Shown here: in pieces, positions 42,993 through 60,429 of the stretch
Position numbering within the stretch: position 1 is the stretch's first letter
Layout of the letters: each line of letters starts with the position of its first letter
NCBI GenBank assembly: GCA_037447655.1
Contig: JBBHKE010000672.1
Span: 1-64,000, forward strand
Length of the DNA: 64,000 nucleotides
Source of the DNA: Zygnema cylindricum
Taxonomy: Eukaryota; Streptophyta; Zygnematophyceae; Zygnematales; Zygnemataceae
Direction of reading: 5' to 3'
Made by a program: the position numbers and the translations under genes
Notes under the pieces: model-generated
The model's input: only the letters and a program-made list of their open reading frames with translations
Database searches by the model: none
Told to the model about the DNA's origin: nothing

Positions 42993-45900
42993 ATATATTT
43001 TGTTTTAATTATTTGGGGAGGGAGAAGGAAAGGAATGTGGAGGGAGGGGGAGGAGGTGTGGGAGGGAGATGTAGAGGGATAGGGAAAGTCGAATCCTGTA
43101 AAACTCGCCGACTTTCTTGTCTTTTCTGTCAAGTGATTTCAACAGTCTTTTGCCCTTTCTGCCGTCCGGTAGGCCTGTCAGGTATATTCAACACTTTTTT
43201 TTGTCTCCCCCGTCGTCCCATTGACATACCAGGTGATCCCAACAGTTTTTTTGTCCTTTCTGCTATCCTGTAAATCCGCCAGGTGGTTTCAACTGCATAT
43301 TGTCGTTTTTGCCGTCCCATGGGCCTGTCAGGTAATTTTAACAATATTTTGTCCTTTCTTCTGTCATGCTAGCCTGTCAGGTCATTCCCAGTATTTTGTA
43401 TTTTTTACCATGTTCTCGACAGTTTTTGTCCTGCAGGCCCGTCAGTTTCCGCCACCTGGCACCGTGAATTCGGTGGAGTCGTTTCTCACTCTGAAGGGAG
43501 AGAGAGGGATGAGCGGAAATTTTGGGACGTGGGAGTCGTTGGTGGAGGGAGTGGGAAAAGCCTCGGACCTCAAGTACGAGTTAAACTCTTTCATCTGTTA
43601 GTATTATCATTATTGTTGTTGTTGTTGTTTAACTCTTTTGTCTTTTAGTATTATTATTGTTGTAAAATTCTTGTCTTATTGTTGTAAAATTATTGTCTTT
43701 AGTGTTATTATTATTGTTGTTGTTGTTATTTATTATTATTGTTACTGGTATTAGTTTTTGTTTTCTTTTGGCTTTGTTTTTCGGCTTTTTTAAGATGGTG
43801 GTCTCAAATGTTCCTCAGAGGGGAGGGGAGGGGGGGGGGAGGGGGAGGGGAGGGAGAGGAGGGAGAGGAGGGGAAGGGGAGGGGAGGTGGGAGGAAGGAG
43901 AGGGGAAATGAGGGGAAGGGGATTTATTTCAACACTATTCAAAGGTCACCCATTTATGGTCAGAGTCTGTCCCAAGCCAACATAGCATGGACTGCGTTTG
44001 AGGATCCAGGAGGGAGGAGGAAGGAGAGAGGAGAGAGGAGAGAGGAGAGAAGCGAGAGGAGAGAGGAGAGAGGGGACAGGAGAGAGGAGAGAGGAGAGAG
44101 GAGAGAGGAGAGTGGAGAGTGGAGAGAGGAGAGAGGAGAGAGGCGAGAGGCGAGGGGCAAGATGCAAGAGGAGAGAGGAGAGAGGCGAGAGGAGAGAGGC
44201 GAGAGGCGAGAGGAGAGAGGCGAGAGGCGAGAGGAGAGAGGCGAGAGGAGAGAGGTGAGAGGAGAGAAGCGAGAGGCGAGAGGCGAGAGAGGAGAGAAGA
44301 GAGTGGAGAAAGGAGAGAGGAGAGGAGAGATGAGAGAGTTGAGTGAGATTGAACCTTTTGCATTTCTCTTCCTCCTTCCACTTCTCTGTTTTCCTCTCCT
44401 TCTCACCCTTCCTTCTCTCTCCTCTCTTTCACTCATGAATAACCTCATTCCCTTCCTGTCCCTTCCCTCCCTCTCCCCCTCCCAGAAAACTACGCAACAG
44501 CCGCCCCAAAGGACCTCCTCTCCCCATCCCCGGCCCCCGTTTAAAACGAAAAGAAAATCCGTTTTTTGACATTCACACTAAATCTTGGGCCGTCCCTTTT
44601 CCCGGAGCCGATGCTTCGGTGGTCCGAAGGACGACTCAAACAATTTTTCAAATACAGTCATCCGGGCAGGAAAACATAAGTTTTTCGGGCAGCCCGGATT
44701 CGGAGCAAAATTTTCAAATCCTGCCCGCCCATTACGCCGCCTATATGACCATATCCTCGCGATGGAACCTATTTTTGCTTGCTTTTTTCGGAGGTTTGTT
44801 GAAACTCTTGTCTCCTTACGAGTGGGGAAGGAAATTGTTGTTACGGTTCCCGGAAGTTTTTAGTTTCGGGGTTTTTTCAAGAAAAGGTGAGGAGTTTCTT
44901 TTTTACCCTTTTCTTTTTCCTCTTTGTATTTGTCTCCCACTGCTTCGCCGGCTACTCTCGCACGCCTTGCTCTCTCTCTCTCTGTCTCTCTCTCTCTCAC
45001 TCTCTTACTGTCCCTCTCCCTCTCTCTCTCCTCTGGGATGTCCCCATCTTTTCTATCCTCTCTCATTCCTGTTCCACTCCCTCTCCGTCTAAGTCTTCCT
45101 CTCCTTCTCCCTCTCTCCACCCCTCTCCCTCTCCCTCTTCCTCTCCCTCTCCCTCTCCCTCTCCCTCTCCCCCTCCCCCTCCCTCTCCTTTTGTGGGACA
45201 AATCACTACACCGTAAATCGCTATTCGCGTTAAAAACTAATTAGTATGAGGGACTGTAATAGTCTTATTATGGTTCAAATGAGGTGGACAATTCGACTTA
45301 GTGTTAAGAAAAACACCATCAGTACTATCAACACTATTTTGTGTTTGGAAGGCAATTTTTTTTGGAAAAGAATTAGTATTATTAGACGCTAATAGTGATT
45401 CATGGTGAAGTAAAAAAAACAATTTCGAACTGGTTTGCGTTCAAAATTTTTGGTACCACGGTGCTCCTTTTTAGCATTATCTATATTGGATTCTAAAATA
45501 AACTTCATATGTGTGCACATTTCATAACCAAAAAGGTATTTTACCTTCCCCTTCCTCTCCCTCGTCCTCTTCCCTCCTGTATATATGTTTTTATTTTTGT
45601 TTTAGGTCCCACTAATGAGCAAATGGAGGCGGCTTCCTTCTCCTTTACCTTCATTTCTAAAGGATACACGGATGAGAGTCACGTCACTAACTGTCCCTCT
45701 CTCCCTCCCAACCGCCAAGTTGTGACACGTGTCACAGGCCCGGTGAGTTTTACCATCACAATTGTTAAAATAGGATTTTAATTCGTATTGTACCCTTGTA
45801 AAATGTGTTGTACTTTTGCACTATTGGTGTGCATAACACTTTGAAATCAATGTCCAAACGAAAACACAAAGATGATGTAGGAAGATGTTTAGAATAATGT

Positions 45901-46627
45901 TGCAGATGATGTTCTAGAATAATGTGTTAGGACGATGTCGTAGGATGATGTTTTGAAATGACATACAGGGATGATGTTTAGAATAATGTTGTAGGATGAC
46001 GTTTTAGAATGATGTATTAGGATGATGTTTACTTAATACATCATTCTAAATCATCATCTTACAACATTGTCCTAAAACATTATCCCAAAAAAGTACAGTG
46101 CTAGAAATGGGTGCAATTTTTTTTACATTTGGAAACATTGTGGGCGTTGCCAAATTTTTCAAGGCATGATTGACTATCATAGGGATAGAGGGAGGAGAGA
46201 GGGGGGTGGCGAGGGTGAGGAAGGAGGGAGAAAGAAGTAAGTAGAAAGGAGAAGGGAGAAGAGAGAAAGGAGAGGAAAGGGGAGGGAAATGGAGAAAATA
46301 TTGATCGAGCATTGGTATGCATTATTGGACATTGACATCCCTCTCCCTTCTCCCTCCCTCCCTCCCTCCCTCCCTCCCTCCCTCCCTCCCTCCCTCCCTC
46401 CCTCCCTCCCCCCCCTGCCTCCCTCTCCCTCCACCCCCCAGGAACCGGGCTATGTGGCGACCCCCATAATCCTGGTGGAGTGTGCTTTTGTGGTTTTGAA
46501 AAATCGCAATAAACTTTTAAAAGGAGGCGTTTATACTCCGGGAACTGTTTTTGGGTTTTCCGATTTACAAAACCGTTTACATGATAACGGAATACGTTTT
46601 TCTGTCCTAAGAGAAACAGCGTTGTAA
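40665..46627 (+). CDS. saccharopine-dehydrogenase-like oxidoreductase, seven exons, one in-frame stop
   Basis: Exons are 40665-40767, 41690-41870, 42642-42831, 43437-43573, 44486-44886, 45606-45742 and 46442-46627, all with GT-AG introns and consistent phases (1,2,0,2,1,0), 445 codons. The product resembles plant saccharopine dehydrogenase-like oxidoreductases (the At5g39410 type). An N-terminal Rossmann motif GATGFTG would bind NAD(P). Then come GRSRNRL, GPFIKYGEPVVSTC, YLDVCGEPEFM, CGFDSVPADLG, GNFGTWES and the C-terminal GGVYTPGTVFG. A hydrophobic stretch in exon 5 (WNLFLLAFFGGLLKLLS) matches the segment near the C-terminus of that family. Codon 78 (41818-41820) is TGA where Arg is expected; a CGA-to-TGA change is the simplest explanation, so the copy may be a pseudogene or the base an error. 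Substrate is unknown for this family; true saccharopine dehydrogenase activity should not be assumed. Confidence 0.88.
41050..41545 (+). repeat. 32-bp minisatellite in intron 1
   Basis: About 15 copies of a 32-bp unit containing CCGTTAAACTCAACGGAATT and ATTACTTCTCTT. Each unit holds the small inverted repeat CCGTT...AACGG. Copies differ by one or two bases. Confidence 0.9.
41871..42075 (+). repeat. CT-rich tract at the start of intron 2
   Basis: TC dinucleotides and CCCT words directly follow the donor site. Open frames across it are composition artefacts and are not genes. Confidence 0.85.
42946..42998. repeat. TA/TG microsatellite in intron 3
   Basis: About 13 TA units are followed by about 10 TG units and a short TA run. 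Confidence 0.9.
43820..44340 (+). repeat. purine-only tract in intron 4
   Basis: A G-rich part (43820-43915) and a long GAGAGG/GCGAGA array (44010-44340) make the sense strand almost entirely purine. Long frames of RREERGE or its reverse LSSLLSPL are by-products of the repeat. Confidence 0.85.
44960..45190 (+). repeat. CT-rich tract in intron 5
   Basis: CTCT and CCCTCT words occupy most of this interval. No coding function. Confidence 0.85.
46343..46440 (+). repeat. CCCT microsatellite before exon 7
   Basis: About 16 units of TCCC lead directly into the acceptor site of the last exon at 46441, so the repeat serves as, or extends, the polypyrimidine tract. Confidence 0.85.
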
Positions 46628-46879
46628 AAAAAAAAAAAAAAAAAAAAAAATCTATAAAAAAAAAATTTGTGAAAAAACTTCGTGAAAAAATTTGGAAAAA
46701 TAAAAAAAAAAAACATTAAAAAAAAGGAAAAAAAAAAAAACATAAAAAACCCTGTAGATGAGGAGAAAGATGAGGAACAATAGTAAAAATGTAAAGTTTG
46801 GAACTCTTTTGTTAGCAAAAAAAAAAAACGTTTTTTGACCGATCATTCGAACCGGAAATGGGAGACTTTGGAAGACATT

Positions 46880-47040
46880 TTTTACCCCGTTTTTTACCCG
46901 GTTTTTTCATTTCACCCCCTTTCACCCCCTTTTCACCTCGTTTTCACCCCCCTTTTCCCCCCTTTTCACCCCTTTTTTTTACCCCTGTTTATACCCCTTT
47001 CTGTACCCTTTTCTACCCCCTTTTTACCCCTTTTTTCTTC
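46880..47040 (+). repeat. decamer-like C/T repeat
   Basis: TTTTCACCCC-type words of about 10 bp repeat some 14 times (TTTTTACCC, TTTTCACCCC, TTTTCCCCCC), about 250 bp after the oxidoreductase stop codon. Confidence 0.8.
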
Positions 47041-47751
47041 CATTCGTATTAGAAACACGTGGACAGTTTTTAAATGAAATTGTGAAATAAAGTAGAGGGA
47101 AGTGAAAACCATAATATGGTGGCTAAATGGTTTATGGATATAAATGTTGTCTTAGAGCCGAAAATAAATTGTACTTTTAATCAACTTTGAGAACCAAAAG
47201 CTAAAATTTGAAAGTTCTTTGTTTTTTTGTTGTTTCTTTTGTTTTTTTTTGTTTTTTTAATGTTTCTTTTGTTTTTTCTTGTTGTTTCTTCTTTTTTTTT
47301 TTTTTTTTTTTATCTTAACAATGGTTTGAAAATTGTAACTTTTGGTTGTTTTGATGAAAGTGAAAATTGGTGTTATTCCTTTTTTGTTACTTTTTGTTAT
47401 TAATTTAAATTTTATTTGTCAGTTTTCTCCATTCATTTAACAAGTTGAGCTTTACGGAGGCAGTTTTTTATATATATATTTTTTTTGAGTTTATGTGTGT
47501 TTGATTTTTTTTGTTTTTTTTTTTATCCTTTTTTGCTTTATTTTGTTCGACTTTCAAAAACCCTAAAATGTTCAAAAACTTTTCCAGAAATCTCTCCTAG
47601 AAACTTGACATATTTCAAAGCTATTTCCAAAAATCGTTATTTAAACCAAATGTGTCACCTTGTACTCCACGAGTACTATGCGGTACAAAATAAGTGCAAT
47701 AAGGTATAAATATTTGCCTTATAATATAATATTAGTGCTATATAGGTAAGA

Positions 47752-47980
47752 GATGGCTGACTTTATTAAAAAGCGCGATGGTTTACCATCTGAGTCCATG
47801 GGAACAAAAGGAGGCAGCAATGCTAAAATTGAAAAACTACAGGTGGGGGGAATAAAACCAGAAGGATAAGCAAAGGCAAAAGCGGCGAAAATACAAAAAT
47901 ATGGCAGGTAAAAAGAAACACCCAAAGAAGCAAAATACATCAAACGAAACAGCTAAGGAAAGATCCAAAGTGACTACCCC
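47752..47980 (+). pseudogene. possible fragment of an unknown coding sequence
   Basis: Starting at ATG 47752 the frame reads MADFIKKRDGLPSESMG then KGGSNAKIEKLQVGG, and after stops it continues with KAKAAKIQKYG and KKETPKKQ-like residues. The lysine-rich, low-repeat composition differs from the surrounding AT-rich DNA. I do not recognise the family, and it may be chance. Confidence 0.2.
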
Positions 47981-49530
47981 AACATGTATAATGTGTGCAC
48001 TTCATGGTATAACATGTCTTGTACGATTTTATGCACGTACTAAAAAGTATAATACGTGTGGTGTACGGCATAATATGTGTCTTTATTCTACAGTATATGT
48101 ACTATACGGCACATGCATGTTCTACAGCCGTTATGTGTAGTATGGGGTCAGCACATATAAGGTTTCCGGGTTGTTTTTTTCACACATGTGAACTGGTTTT
48201 TCACTATTTGGAAAGCAGGTCTAAAATATAACTTTAAAATTTGGTATCCGGAAAGCTTGTGAGAAATTTCTCACACTTAATCAACAATATATATTCCTAT
48301 TTTTACAAAAGACGATGATAAAAAGTACACAAATTCCCAATCAATGTGACACTCAAACAGTGACAGGTTAAAACAAAAATTACAAGTGTCTGTAAAAATA
48401 TGCCATTTACCGGGAAAGTTATTTTATCAGTTTTCTACGGTATGTATTAGTCTCAAAATGGAAAAGGACGTAAGATTTTATTTTGAGTTTTCACAAGAAA
48501 TGTAACGCATCTTTCAATTTTCTGACAACAATATCAATGTCATGTTGCTAAATAAGAACAATAAACCCCAATTATGTTCTTTATTCACTCTATTGCCGAT
48601 TTTACCATACCTATTTAAGGTGCCATGACAAATAGTACGCCGTGTAAGCTTCCAGTTTTTGAAAAAAAATAAGGTTTTAATTTTTTTCAATTAATAGGCC
48701 AAAGAATGGCTGACTGTGTCCCTTAGAAAAATTGCCAGCCATTTTAGTGAATGTTAGAACATTTTTTAACAATAAAACATCATTAACAATGAAATATCAC
48801 GAAGGAAAAAATACCGAGAACAATAAAACACCACGAACAGTAAAATCACACGAACAATTTAAATAACATGAAAGAGATATAATCATGAAAGATAAAATAT
48901 CATGCTTAAAAAGAAATCACGATATATAATGGAATCCAAAAAAGAAACATGAATGATGAAGTCCATGGATAATAAAATATACCATGAATAATAAATTATC
49001 ATGATTACTAGTGCCATTTTTGTAGTCAAGTTTATATTTACAGGAAATTTTTTAAAACATCTCCAAACTTTATCTTTTTGCTAACTCCCAACATTCTTAA
49101 ACACTTTCTAAAACACTTTCCAATGCTTAATATGAATGACTCTACTGATTTAATTTGCAAAAAAATTGTGACATTTAGTAATTTCACGTGTAAAGCGTGA
49201 AAAAATAATATAAGTGAATTCAGAACTAATTCATTTATCAAACTATCGACTACAAAAATGAAGAAAACATTCCTAAAGACAATATCACTTAAAATGTCGG
49301 AAAAATAAAGAATATGTAATAGTTTCGACTCAAAAATGCAAACTAATTTCCCGAAGATTTCTCTTGAACAAAATCTTTTTCGAATCATATCTTCTAAAAC
49401 AATAGTTTCTTGAACAATAGTTTCTAGAACAACATTTTCTCGAACAATATTTTCTCGTACATTTATTCTCGAACGATATTTTCTCCAACGTGTTTTCCCC
49501 AACAACGGTTTAGTGTTATATCACCGGGAT

Positions 49531-54855
<5,325 letters not shown>

Positions 54856-54859
54856 CGTG

Positions 54860-55110
54860 TTTGACTTAAGTTGACTTTTGTTGACTTTTGTTGACTACCT
54901 CTGACTTTTGTTGACCAGATTTGACTTTTGTTCAGTGTGTGTGTTTGGGTTTTGGTTGACTGTCTTTGACTTTTATGATGACTGTGTTTTTTTTTTACTT
55001 TTGTTAAGGGATTGACTTTGGATGACTGGGATTGACTTTTGTTGACTGTGTGTCTTGGTTGACTAGGTTTGACTTGTTTGACAGAGTTTGACTTTTTGTC
55101 GGGTAGTGAA
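54860..55110. promoter_or_regulatory. TTGAC (W-box core) cluster upstream of invertase
   Basis: About sixteen TTGAC cores occur on the plus strand in 250 bp directly before the invertase start codon, many as GTTGACTTTTG. W-box sites TTGAC(C/T) bind WRKY factors. The regular spacing also fits a simple repeat, so a regulatory role is inference. Confidence 0.4.
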
Positions 55111-57093
55111 CTGGCTTGTCAAGCAAACCGACCCCCTGCTTCAAATTCAAAACAAGAAAAAAAAAAGAGAAAAAAAAAAATACATCAGACATAACACAAT
55201 AATAATAGCAATATATAACAACATTAAAATAAAATAACTACTACACATTACTATAATAAAATAACTACTAAATAATACTATAATACTATAATAAAATAAT
55301 TGCTAAATAATACGATAAGAAAATAACTACTAAATAACACTAGTAAGAGAACTTCTAAAAAAAGTGGCCCAAAATAAGCCACGTGTGTTAATATTAAAAC
55401 AATAAAAACATATCAAATTTAATGGCAATAAATGGTGTACCAAGGATTCCTTCAATAACCGTTTAAACGCAAAAGGAAAGGAAAAATGTTTCAAAAATTC
55501 CTACATCGGCCGTTTAAACACAAAAGAAATGAAATATGTATGAAGAATTCTCCCAAAAACCGTTTAAACATAGAAAGTGATGGAAAATTTATTAAAAATG
55601 AGCTACATTAACCGTTAAATAAAAAAAACAAGGGACAATGGATTTTGGATACATACATTAACCGTTTAAACACAAAATTTGAAAAATGTATTCATTATTC
55701 CCACATTTAACAAAATGAAATTTTTTAAAATATAAATATAACCGTTTTAACTAAAAAAGAGATGTATAATGACATAACAGTACCAAAAAAAAAATTGATA
55801 GAAGCAATTTATATACCACTGAAAGATAGAAAAAAAAAAACAAACAAACCTTGACAAAAAAAAATACGAATGAAAAAAAAAAAAATAAATAAACAAATGC
55901 TTGGAAAGATCAATGTACCAAAAAAATGTACTTTTATGTGACACATTTTCAAATCACCAACTAGAATTAGAACTCGCTCTCTCTCCCCATTCTCTCCCTC
56001 ACTCTCTCTCTTACTCTCTCTATCCCTCTCCTTCTCCGCCCCTCTCTCTCCCCCCTTCCCTCTCCCCCTCCCTTCCTCGCTCCCTCTCCCTTTCCCTATC
56101 CCCCCCTACCTCCCTCTCCGTCTCCGTCTCCCTCTTCCTCTCCCTCTCTCCCTCACAATCCCTCTCCATTCCCTTTCCTCCCTCTCTCTCCCTCTCCCTC
56201 ATAAAATGACTTTCCCACCTTTCTTTTGTAGAAAAGAGCGCATATTGTCAGTAAACAAGGAATGCCATTTTTTGGAACTTTCTCTTTCTCTCCCTCTCCC
56301 TCCCTCTCTCTCTCTCCCTCTCTTTCTCCTCCCCCTCTTTCTCCCTTCATCTCTCCCTCCCTTCCTCTCTCCCTCCCTCTCCCTTTCCCTCTTCCTTCCC
56401 TCTCCCTCTCCCTCTCCCTCTCTCCCTCTCTTCCTCCCATTTTTTAAAACTTACCGAATAATTTTTGGAGAGAGTATCGAATCGAATTTCAGTTTACCGA
56501 ATCGAATTTGAAGAAACGGTCGAATAAAATTCGAAATTTTCGAATAAAGTTAGGAGAGATTGTCGAATCGAATTAAAGTTTAAAACTGTAATTGTAATTA
56601 AAAATGTAAGAAGTAACAACAAAAATGAAAAACAAAATGTCTAAAGATGAAAAAAAAAATATATATTTTTATATATATACATATATATATTTTTATTTTT
56701 TTTATATATATATGAATATTTTATATATGTATTCGCACAGAAAATGCAAAAGTACGGCTAACAATCCTTGAGACGAAACTCGAATAATGCCTTTAAAATT
56801 TGAACCTTTTAGTACTTTTTTACATGTGCGGCGCAGTACAGTTCGGTACTGTACGGTTTCAAATAGTACGATTTGGTACAATACGGTAAAAATTATAATA
56901 CGGTACAGTCGGTTACCGACTTACCGTGTATAATGTGCGGTACTGTACGGTACAGTACAGTACAGTACAGTACCGTATATCGCAAGTTAATAAAGTACAA
57001 TACTGCGAATTGAAACGTGAACCTGCGTTACGTTACTTTCTTCAAAAACGTCGTTTGCTCCTTAATGACGCGTTTTGCAGTTTCACTTTGGTA
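55111..57093. other. intergenic with degenerate repeats
   Basis: No gene seen. At 55440-55760 the word AACCGTTTAAAC (or a near match) recurs six times at 50-80 bp spacing. 55975-56450 is CT-rich. 56460-56570 repeats ATCGAATCGAATT. 56640-56730 is an AT tract. 56820-56990 is packed with GTAC words such as GGTACAGTACAGTACAG. Frames across the CT tracts are artefacts. Confidence 0.5.
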
Positions 57094-57310
57094 CACCGTG
57101 TATCGCTATTAGTGTTTATATTTTTTTGGCCACTTAAAACATCTTTTCTCCGTACACACTTGTCGGACTGCCAATCTGACGGTTGCGATTGAAAGGTAAG
57201 ATTCTCAGCTTCCGATTGGTGGTCTCAAATTGAGAATTGTACATGTGTGTACGGATAAAAGTTGTTTTAAGTGGAGAAACAATTATTGACACTAATAACG
57301 ATGCGCGGTG
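57094..57310. repeat. MITE M1
   Basis: 217 bp, flanked by TA on both sides. Inverted ends of about 65 bp: CACCGTGTATCGCTATTAGT on the left, and ACTAATAACGATGCGCGGTG on the right. Both arms contain TTTAA and CGTACACA words. Copies M2 and M3 lie at 35.5-37 kb. Confidence 0.75.
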
Positions 57311-58641
57311 TAGTTTGGTTCTCCAATCCAGTTAGAGCTTTTCATTTTTAGTCCAACAAGGAAAACGACGTTTCCAGCGCCGTTTATTTGCACACCGTTT
57401 GCAGTGTCTTTCCAGAAGCTTCAGCCGACATCGCCGCAAATAGCGTAGCTGAGATTCGCGCAACCGTCAAATAAGCGTACGGAAATCCCGTGTAAAATCC
57501 GTACAGGTCAGAAATTCCTATTGTGGATCTTTTGTGCGATATAGAAGACGACAAAAGTGAAAAGGGTTGTCGCAAGTGGCGTCACTGCTCCGCGTCAATA
57601 TGACAAATAAGGATAAGGATTGGCTGGGTGCACAGTCACTAGAGACGAGTCACGCATCAGCATTTCCAGATAACGACAAGGGACCGATGTGGGCAATCGA
57701 GTCACGAGTCATGAAAAACGGCCGTTTGACCGTACGGCCAACTTTTTTTTGTCACAAGCAAATGTCATATTGTACAGCTCAACTTTCACAGAAAAGTCCA
57801 GAAAAGGACAGAGAGTACATTGTGTACCTAATGCTGTACACGACGTACTGTACTGTACTGTACTTTCATATAGTGTACTTGCAACTTTGTCGTCAATACG
57901 AGCAGTTTTCTACAGAAAGTTCAATGTCCACCTCAATAATGATTGCGTACGGATGAATAATGACCGTCCAATTTTATCATGACACGTATTTGAAATCGTA
58001 CGCGCCGTCAGCTTCAATATGCGACGTGACGGGTATTTATTCGACCGCTTGAAAGTCTTTTTGAGAGATTTGCGGCACCGATTCTATTCTAAATTTCTAA
58101 CAGACAGCTACTGTACAGTACCAGTCAATGAAGTACAAAACAGGTGTACTTGTATAGACACGTGTGAAAACTAACAAGTGAAGCTGACAACGCATGTCCA
58201 GTTTGCCTCTCGGATAGGATTGCGAATCTTGTCTCATAATTAATTAATTATTCAGACGAAGCAATTTTTTATGTCGGTGTGTAATTCTGCAATTTGAAAG
58301 AAAAAAAGTCGAATGGGAATAGCTGCGCCCACACCCCTAGATTTTTTAAAGCGCACCAAATCTGATTTCCTGTACCAAATAGTACGGTAATTTGCAATTT
58401 TTACTTTTAGGATTTGGCAATCTGACGGCCCCGATTGGCTGGATGACGGCCGGCGACGAGGTTGGTACAGTTCTGAATAGCGGTTTTGTTCGGTGCGTAT
58501 TATACGCACTAAATTACACTGCCCATTGCTATAGGTGCTAAACATTTCTGGGGCAGTTAAAGTGCTTTTCCTCATCGCACGGTTTTCCGATTTCTTAATC
58601 ATGACGTCACCATAGAAGGGTACGACCGTTTCAGTACAGTA
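57311..58641. other. unassigned intergenic sequence
   Basis: I see no gene. GTAC words are frequent (for example CGTACTGTACTGTACTGTAC near 57844). Short open frames on both strands lack known motifs. Confidence 0.3.
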
Positions 58642-59180
58642 CACCGTCAATCACTATTAGAGTATATAACGCCAATTCGGTGCCCTTTTTTCAAAAAAAA
58701 AAACCCGAAATACAATCCATAATTCTATTTTTTCCATTATTCTAATTAGGTTTTTTTTTCAATTAGCGTTAATAATGGATGTACACTGTGACGGAAATAG
58801 TGTGGCGTACGGACAGGATATTTCCGTACGAAATGGTACAAAGGCATAAAAAGACACTTAACATTATTGCGCACACACGTGAATGTACACTGGAAGAAAG
58901 AGATGCAAACTCGTCGACAAAAATCACGTTCTCATATGTTCGTCCGTCGACCGTGTGAACAGCGCGACGGCGTACGAAATTGTCAGATTTTGTACGAATA
59001 CACATATTACTGTAGACATCGAAAGGGCGGGTATTTATTATTCAGGACAACCCAAATTACAGTTAGGGATTAATTAGTATATATATTTTTTTTCAAAAAA
59101 AAAAATTCCCGATTAGTGTTAATAACACTATTTTTTTTTTTACGCTATTTATTCCTTTACTCTAATAGCGATTGACGGTG
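58642..59180. repeat. MITE-like repeat Z, full copy
   Basis: 539 bp with inverted ends: CACCGTCAATCACTATTAGA on the left, CTCTAATAGCGATTGACGGTG on the right (about 25 bp). It is flanked by TA. The interior from 58795 matches 155-522. Confidence 0.6.
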
Positions 59181-59187
59181 TACTGTA

Positions 59188-59687
59188 CACCGCGAATCGT
59201 AATTAGAGTAATGAAAAAATTAGAGTACAAAAACTAAAAAAGAATAATAGAGTAAAGAATGCTAATTTATGTGATAGAGCTGTTTCAACTATGAAGTTAC
59301 TCTAATTTATTTAAGTACTCTAATTTGGCACGCTAATATCCTCTACTGTAAATAAGGTATTCGTACAGAATTTGGCAAAACGTACAGTTTATCGTCACTA
59401 TGACATTTGCACTACGCGGTTTGTTAAAACGCAGTTACATGATAACGGCCTGTATTAAATCATTATTTGTACTTTTTTACTTATTAAAGTACAATTTTGC
59501 ACGGTCGGAGGTCGTCCATACTCCACACTATTTAAAACGAACCTATATTAGAATTAAAAACGCTAATTAAACTTTACCTTAAATAGAATAATGAAAAAAT
59601 TAGAATCATTTACTCTATTTCATGTGATAGAGTCGAAATTTCGAGCGACCGAATTAGAGTAATTTACTCTAATTACGATTCGCGGTG
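59188..59687. repeat. MITE-like repeat Y, copy 2
   Basis: 500 bp, beginning CACCGCGAATCGTAATTAGA and ending with the complement TCTAATTACGATTCGCGGTG. It is separated from Z by TACTGTA. The same Z-Y pair occurs at 155-1761, interrupted there by X1. Confidence 0.65.
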
Positions 59688-60429
59688 TACCTTTTGATTT
59701 CGTGCGTCGGAAAAACACCCATTGGTCAATAACAAAGTTAAACGCCCTTTTGACTGCCCAAAAAATATTTATACGGCAGTGTAGGAAGTTTGGTCTCATT
59801 CGTATTTTATCCGTATAATATATTTTTTGCAAAAGTTTACAATAGTGGAAATGCACAGCAACTGAATCAAAATTCGAAACCCTAAAGAAGCGGCAGTTTC
59901 TGATGAGGCATTTTCGCCCAACCCTAGCGACTGCTGTTGTACTGTAACCGTACAAGGCCAAATCGAGCAATTGGTGTCTGAAATGCTACATTGACACACG
60001 TATATTGTAGTATCCACAGTACTTGTGTTGTGGATTTATTGGACCACATGTTACATTATTAGTGTACATAATTGTACACTTTCTGTGACTTTTTTTTTTG
60101 TGAATCAATTTGTCCTGTATTTTTCGTCGTTGGAGTACAGAGATGTACTTCTTTGTGAATTTAAATTTCTTTATTGTATAAAAGTGTACGTGTTTATATG
60201 CTTGGGTATGGTTTTCATTTATTATATTTATACCAAGGTATCATTTACGATATTAAGGTTTTTTTGCAAAAGTATCCGCGACATTTGAAGATTCTCAAAT
60301 ATCGAAAAGTCATGCAACAGGCAAAAACATGTTATCATAAAAAAGGCAAATTTCATAAACGACAATAAACAAAACTGCACAAAATGCACGCAAAAAAAAT
60401 TTATATATTTCATTATAATGGTACCCAAC
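59688..60429. other. intergenic, downstream of the THADA-like gene
   Basis: No gene recognised. It contains the 3' flank of the THADA-like gene on its right side. Low-complexity T and A runs are present. Confidence 0.3.

Larger units (their letters stand above)
46628..49530. other. intergenic between two convergent genes
   Basis: A/T runs occupy 46628-46850, a C/T repeat 46880-47040 and T-rich tracts 47220-47310. From 48765 to 49015 the sequence is A-rich with recurring ACGAACAATAAAA and CATGAA words. The interval must hold both genes' 3' untranslated regions, but I cannot place polyadenylation sites with confidence. Confidence 0.5.

Noticed and set aside
43739-44569. Long frames of RREERGE / LSSLLSPL repeats on both strands
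   Set aside because: They follow the GAGAGG repeat in an intron, exist in all frames and have no family match.
46880-47040. Interstitial telomere-like repeat
   Set aside because: The units are TTTTCACCCC-like, not TTTAGGG or a close variant.
55901-56511. Proline/leucine/serine frames at 55.9-56.5 kb
   Set aside because: Composition artefacts of CT-rich tracts, with overlapping frames on both strands.
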